DNA of 9,525 nt from Candidatus Zixiibacteriota bacterium (GTDB lineage Bacteria; Zixibacteria; MSB-5A5; CAIYYT01). Where the stretch lies: the NCBI GenBank assembly GCA_026397575.1, contig JAPLUP010000204.1:1-9525 (forward strand), given 5' to 3'. The position numbers and the translations under genes were made by a program. Position 1 is the first letter of the stretch. Each line of letters starts with the position of its first letter. The notes beneath the pieces are model-generated. The model saw only the letters and a list, made by a program, of their open reading frames with translations, searched no databases and had not been told where the DNA came from. Below are positions 6,384 to 9,525 of the stretch, one piece after another.

Positions 6384-6994
6384 GATCTGATCCTATCCTT
6401 GGCCTTTTTGCCCTCGGTCAAGCCAAGCTGCAGTGCAGCAAGGTTCTTTTCTTCGGTGCCGCGTGGTGCTCTGCGCTTGACGACTTCGATAAGACCAGCT
6501 TCGGAGACAACCCCGGAGATGGCGCAGATCGCGCCGAGCGAAATAACATTTGCCACCATTGTATTGCCGATCTCATGGCGCGCCAACTGACTAAACGGGA
6601 TACCGATCCAGCGCGTAGTGGGAACCTGCGTCACCAGATGGCTGTCTACTATCAATAGACCGTTTTCCTTCAGATCGCGGTAGTAGTTGTCGCAGGCTTC
6701 CTGCGACAGAGCCAGCAGCAAGTCAAGCTGCATCGGTTTCGGATAGTAAATTTCTCCTGACGATATGACGACATCGGCGCGCGAGGCACCGCCTCGCGCC
6801 TCGGGACCGTAGCTCTGAGTCTGGACACAGTTTTTGCCGTCAACGGTGGCGACCGCTTCCGCAAGCATCACGCCGGCAAGGATCAAACCCTGACCGCCGG
6901 AGCCGGAGAGTCTTATTTCATAGCGATCTATCGATTCGGAATCCGTGTGGGAGGCGCCGGTTTTGTCCGGTTTCGGATGACTGGTCATACTCAT
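6380..6994 (-). CDS. korC: 2-oxoglutarate (2-oxoacid):ferredoxin oxidoreductase, gamma subunit
   Basis: This is the gamma domain of the 2-oxoacid:ferredoxin oxidoreductases, helping bind CoA and complete the enzyme in the four-subunit form. The glycine-rich motif RLSGSGGQG (28-36) opens the domain, followed by QSYGPEARGGASRADV (60-75), both hallmarks of the family. About 25 hydrophilic residues precede the domain. The ATG at 6994 overlaps the korB TGA (ATGA). AGGGG is only 2 nt from it but 8 nt from a second in-frame ATG at 6988, so translation may begin two codons later. The gene's own stop overlaps the ndk GTG. It works with the alpha, beta and delta subunits encoded just upstream. Confidence 0.94.
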   Translation of the reverse strand: MSMTSHPKPDKTGASHTDSESIDRYEIRLSGSGGQGLILAGVMLAEAVATVDGKNCVQTQSYGPEARGGASRADVVISSGEIYYPKPMQLDLLLALSQEACDNYYRDLKENGLLIVDSHLVTQVPTTRWIGIPFSQLARHEIGNTMVANVISLGAICAISGVVSEAGLIEVVKRRAPRGTEEKNLAALQLGLTEGKKAKDRIRS

Positions 6995-7818
6995 TTCCCC
7001 TGTAGACTTTGGATAAGGGCATCATAGCGGTCGCAGTATTCTTCGCGCTCGACATCGCAGAAAACGCCCGTCAGCAACTTGCCTTGCACTTTTTCCGGCG
7101 GCATCTTTGCCGCCGCCTTCAACGGCAAGGCGTTTTTTTTCATGTCCTCCAGCATCTTGACAGAATCACCAAGACGATTGAGACGGCCAAAGTAGGTGTG
7201 GCAATTGGAAAACGCTTCGACCAACGAGAACCCTCGTTTCTTGATACCGTCGTAAATCAACTGATCAAGCTGGGTAACATGATAAACGGTACCGCGTGCG
7301 ACGTATGTGGCGCCCGCCGCCTCTGCCAGCTTGGGAATGTCAAACGGATACTCCTTGTTGCCGTACGGCGCGGTAGAGGCGTAGCTGTCGGTCGGCGTGG
7401 TTGGTGAAAACTGTCCCCCGGTCATTCCATAGATCTGGTTGTTGATCAAAATACAGGTGATATCCATATTGCGCCTACACGAGTGGATAAAGTGATTGCC
7501 GCCGATTGCCAGCGCGTCACCGTCGCCAGTGATAACAATCACGTGCATCTTGGGATTCGCCAGTTTGACACCGGTGGCAAAAGCCAGTGCGCGGCCATGA
7601 GTTGTGTGCAGAGTATTGAAGTCGAGGTAAACCGGCATGCGCGACGAACAACCGATACCGGAAACTAGCGTGACATTGTCACGATCCAATTCCAGCTTAT
7701 CAATTGCGCGAATGAGCGAGCCCATGACAATACCGATACCGCATCCGGCGCACCAGACGTTCGGGAATTTCTTCTTAGCACGTAGGTATTTGTGAGTGAT
7801 GTCTGACCGCTGTGCCAT
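6991..7818 (-). CDS. korB: 2-oxoglutarate (2-oxoacid):ferredoxin oxidoreductase, beta subunit (TPP-binding)
   Basis: This is the thiamine-diphosphate subunit, which decarboxylates the 2-oxoacid (or carboxylates succinyl-CoA in reverse) and passes electrons through a 4Fe-4S cluster. The 275-residue length is typical of KorB. The TPP motif begins at GDGD (98-101) and ends at NNQIYGMTGGQ (126-136). Four cysteines, Cys23 and Cys26 (WCAGCG), Cys57 (GIGCSSR) and Cys206 (FSNCHT), match the cluster ligands of the family, with spacing like that of archaeal enzymes. Substrate choice between 2-oxoglutarate and other oxoacids cannot be proved here; the sequence style and TCA neighbours favour 2-oxoglutarate. 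It starts 1 nt after the korA stop, with a near-complete Shine-Dalgarno sequence inside the last korA codons. Confidence 0.95.
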   Translation of the reverse strand: MAQRSDITHKYLRAKKKFPNVWCAGCGIGIVMGSLIRAIDKLELDRDNVTLVSGIGCSSRMPVYLDFNTLHTTHGRALAFATGVKLANPKMHVIVITGDGDALAIGGNHFIHSCRRNMDITCILINNQIYGMTGGQFSPTTPTDSYASTAPYGNKEYPFDIPKLAEAAGATYVARGTVYHVTQLDQLIYDGIKKRGFSLVEAFSNCHTYFGRLNRLGDSVKMLEDMKKNALPLKAAAKMPPEKVQGKLLTGVFCDVEREEYCDRYDALIQSLQGK

Positions 7819-7819
7819 C

Positions 7820-8959
7820 TTACCTCACCTCCTTGATCTTGTTAAGAATCTGCGCGGGAGTGATCAACTCGGAGTCGAAACGGTTGAGACTGATAACTTC
7901 GACATGCTTGGGAACCAACCGCTGGACTTCATAAACCAACTGTCCCTGATTCAATTCGGCGACAATGACCGCTTCGAGATTCTTGGACGAGAAAATCTCT
8001 CTGTACTTCTTGTCATGCGATGGCCAGATTGTGATCGGTCGGATTTGACCGACTTTCATTCGTCTGGCTCGCGCCATCTGCACGGCCTGTCTGGCAGCCC
8101 GGGCAACGATGCCATAAGCGTACACCGCAACGTGGGCATCTTCCATGCCGTCAGTTTCGATCTGGCAGATGTCATCAAGGTAGCGCATGATCTTGTTGCG
8201 CAACTTCGTTAGCTTGGCCAGGATCTCAACCGACTTGTTGGTGGGGAAACCCTCTTCGTCGTGAGTCAATCCGGTGACGTGGAATCGATATCCATCACCA
8301 AAAGAGGCCATCGGCGACTTGAAGTTAGGCGTGATCTCGAAATGCTTGTACCAACTGGCGGGAACATCCGGCTTCTGCCGGTTGATAATCTCCAGTTCTC
8401 CCTCTTCGGGGATCGTGACCTTTTCGCGCATATGTCCCAGCACTTCGTCCGTCAGCAAGGTCACAGGTGTGCGGTACACTTCTGCGAGGTTCATCGCCCG
8501 CACCGTGAGATCGAGTGTCTCGCGGACTGACTGCGGCGCAAGAACAATGGCAATGTAGTCGCCGTGCGTACCCCAGCGCGCCTGCATGGTGTCGGATTGC
8601 GAAACCTTCGTCGGCAGTCCGGTGGACGGCCCGCCGCGTTGGACATTAACGATAACCGTCGGCACTTCCGCCATGTAGGCGTAACCGATACCCTCGACCA
8701 TTAGCGAGAAACCAGGACCTGAAGTCGCCGTCATCGATTTGGAACCTGTCAACGAGGCGCCGATGATTGCTGCCACTGAAGCGATCTCGTCCTCCATCTG
8801 GATGAATTTTCCACCGACTTTCGGTAGCCGCCGCGCCAGTATCTCGGCGATCTCGGTGGAAGGAGTGATCGGATAACCACCGAAAAAGCGCAAACCACCG
8901 ATCATGGCCCCCTCAGCCACAGCTTCATTACCCTGCATTAGTCTTATATTTTCAGCCAT
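7820..8959 (-). CDS. korA: 2-oxoglutarate (2-oxoacid):ferredoxin oxidoreductase, alpha subunit
   Basis: The alpha subunit forms the pyrimidine-binding half of the TPP site and part of the 2-oxoacid pocket. The protein has 379 residues, standard for KorA without a fused gamma domain. The hallmark GGYPITPSTE lies at 27-36, with the oxoacid-contacting stretch NVQRGGPSTGLPT at about 105-117 and the conserved MEDEIASVAAIIGAS region at 55-69. The C-terminal transketolase-like domain is complete (VGQIRPITIWP, then VVAELNQGQL). The ATG lies 12 nt after the korD stop, and AGGAG, overlapping that stop codon, is 9 nt upstream. A KOR rather than a pyruvate enzyme is inferred from subunit layout (D-A-B-C, separate gamma and delta) and neighbours. 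Confidence 0.95.
   Translation of the reverse strand: MAENIRLMQGNEAVAEGAMIGGLRFFGGYPITPSTEIAEILARRLPKVGGKFIQMEDEIASVAAIIGASLTGSKSMTATSGPGFSLMVEGIGYAYMAEVPTVIVNVQRGGPSTGLPTKVSQSDTMQARWGTHGDYIAIVLAPQSVRETLDLTVRAMNLAEVYRTPVTLLTDEVLGHMREKVTIPEEGELEIINRQKPDVPASWYKHFEITPNFKSPMASFGDGYRFHVTGLTHDEEGFPTNKSVEILAKLTKLRNKIMRYLDDICQIETDGMEDAHVAVYAYGIVARAARQAVQMARARRMKVGQIRPITIWPSHDKKYREIFSSKNLEAVIVAELNQGQLVYEVQRLVPKHVEVISLNRFDSELITPAQILNKIKEVR
7825..7834 (-). promoter_or_regulatory. Unusually complete Shine-Dalgarno site for korB inside the end of korA
   Basis: AAGGAGGTGA on the minus strand matches the canonical 16S anti-Shine-Dalgarno complement along its whole length. Its AGGAGG core ends 9 nt before the korB ATG. 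The same bases encode most of the last residues of KorA (KEVR), so the site is kept within coding sequence and supports coupled, equal synthesis of the alpha and beta subunits. Confidence 0.75.
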
Positions 8960-8971
8960 TCCGTAACACTC

Positions 8972-9220
8972 CTACTTCTCATTAGAGACGATGGCCATGT
9001 CCGGACAATGAAGCCAGCAGATGGCGCACTGGGTGCATTTGTCGGGATAGGAGATAACCGGTTTGCCGTCTCGGTCAGAGGTGAACACTTGATTGGGACA
9101 AAAACTGATGCAAATGCCACACGCCTTGCACCAGTGGAAGTAAATCGTCAACGGTCCAGCGCCGCTGCTGGAAGTTGATTCTGTTGTCTGCTGCCCGCTT
9201 TCGCCCGGTGTATCCGGCAT
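8972..9220 (-). CDS. korD: 2-oxoacid:ferredoxin oxidoreductase, delta subunit (2x 4Fe-4S ferredoxin-like)
   Basis: This 82-residue ferredoxin-like subunit should carry electrons from the catalytic subunits to free ferredoxin. Two complete cluster motifs are present, each C-x2-C-x2-C-x3-C-P: Cys31, 34, 37, 41 and Cys62, 65, 68, 72. The first about 22 residues form a Ser/Thr/Gly-rich, probably disordered extension. AAGGAG sits about 9 nt before the ATG at 9220, which supports this start and so the extension. It is the first clear gene of the operon, 12 nt before korA. I found no convincing promoter in the 300 bases upstream, so an unusual promoter or one outside the window is possible. Confidence 0.93.
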   Translation of the reverse strand: MPDTPGESGQQTTESTSSSGAGPLTIYFHWCKACGICISFCPNQVFTSDRDGKPVISYPDKCTQCAICWLHCPDMAIVSNEK

Positions 9221-9258
9221 CTAAACAATCTCCTTGGTCTTCACGGCGCCGCGCGCTT

Positions 9259-9275
9259 CGAAGTTAGTACGAAGT
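9259..9275. repeat. Short direct repeat upstream of korD
   Basis: CGAAGT occurs twice (9259-9264 and 9270-9275), start points 11 bp apart, about one helical turn. It also overlaps the 8-bp palindrome CTTCGAAG (9256-9263). The site lies 39-55 bp upstream of the korD start and might be an operator for the kor operon. It is short enough to be chance. Confidence 0.2.
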
Positions 9276-9308
9276 CGCCGCTGACCGGATGAATCTATCA
9301 ACATTGAG

Positions 9309-9473
9309 TTATCTTTTCTTCAGTCTTGCCTTCGGCTTGCTCTTTTTGACCTTCGCTGGTTTGGTAGCTTTGGTCTTCTTCGCTGGAGCCGCCTATCTGA
9401 CAACCTACTTCCCGCCAGATTTGACATTCACGCTCTTTCTAGCTGCAGGCTTCGGATTACAAAACGTTATCAT
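9309..9473 (-). pseudogene. Possible decayed Lys/Ala/Pro-rich (histone-like) tail, two in-frame stops
   Basis: Read on the minus strand from an ATG at 9473 to a TAA at 9311-9309, one frame gives a basic sequence: CNPKPAARKSVNVKSGGK, then TAG (9407-9405), VVR, TAG (9395-9393), then a 27-residue tail with 11 lysines, beginning AAPAKKTKATKPAK and ending KARLKKR. Such K/A/P tails are typical of HU-like or histone-H1-like bacterial DNA-binding proteins. The stops and the missing N-terminus argue for a remnant. The opposite strand holds a 70-codon hydrophobic frame (9289-9501) with no ribosome binding site. Each could be the shadow of the other, so neither is secure. Confidence 0.25.
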
Positions 9474-9525
9474 AGCCACTATCGTCGATGCTATTTTCTA
9501 ATACAAAGCCGACAGCTTCTTATAT

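Larger units (their letters stand above)
9221..9525. other. Right-edge region upstream of korD without a secure gene
   Basis: Apart from the possible remnant and the direct repeat listed separately, this 305-base stretch shows no clear promoter hexamer pair, terminator or RNA gene. The plus-strand frame at 9289-9501 would encode 70 residues with two hydrophobic segments (about 4-37 and 45-70). It lacks a Shine-Dalgarno sequence, and its Phe/Leu richness could simply reflect Lys-rich coding on the other strand. Confidence 0.5.

Noticed and set aside
1..9525. CRISPR arrays, tRNA or rRNA genes, insertion sequences, defence or phage genes
   Set aside because: No regularly spaced repeats, tRNA-like cloverleaf arms, rRNA signatures, transposase motifs or terminal repeats were seen while reading the gaps, and nearly all the rest is coding.

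Overview
The window looks like bacterial chromosome with genes packed almost end to end and mostly clear Shine-Dalgarno sites. All ten genes I can support lie on the minus strand, so transcription runs from high to low coordinates. I see no tRNA, rRNA, CRISPR array, insertion sequence or phage gene. The metabolism (a ferredoxin-linked 2-oxoacid oxidoreductase with an LDH-like malate dehydrogenase) points to an anaerobe or microaerophile. The protein style recalls uncultured lineages such as the FCB superphylum (for example Zixibacteria) or similar candidate phyla, but this is an impression and not a determination.

Right-hand block (9220 to 3692): a central-carbon operon, read as korD-korA-korB-korC-ndk-larA-like-mdh. 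The four kor genes encode a complete 2-oxoglutarate (2-oxoacid):ferredoxin oxidoreductase with a separate ferredoxin-like delta subunit. They are joined to each other and to nucleoside diphosphate kinase by gaps of 1-12 nt or 4-nt stop/start overlaps. After short gaps (89 and 41 nt) come a lactate-racemase (LarA) superfamily protein with nearly all the known active-site residues, then a NAD-type malate dehydrogenase. KOR and MDH are TCA-cycle steps in either direction. NDK would balance GTP and ATP. The LarA-like enzyme probably racemises or epimerises a 2-hydroxyacid, and its position makes malate or 2-hydroxyglutarate attractive guesses.

Middle gap (3691 to 3429): a strong 14-bp inverted repeat behind mdh, then a good sigma-70-like promoter (TTGACA, 17 bp, TAACTT) and a leader of about 120 nt containing a small perfect hairpin.

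Left-hand block (3428 to 1 and beyond): four tightly spaced genes for membrane proteins of unknown function. They are a signal-peptide/fibronectin-III/DUF6754-like protein, a six-helix protein, a 3+1-helix protein with a large soluble domain, and a multi-helix protein cut by the window edge. The soluble domains of the first and third appear related by eye, with a shared C-terminal motif and the same predicted order of strands and helices. This suggests a multi-subunit membrane complex with two paralogous alpha/beta domains and is the best candidate here for an undescribed system.

Right edge (9221 to 9525): no convincing intact gene. A 70-codon hydrophobic plus-strand frame lies opposite a Lys/Ala/Pro-rich minus-strand frame broken by two stop codons, which may be the decayed end of a histone-like gene.
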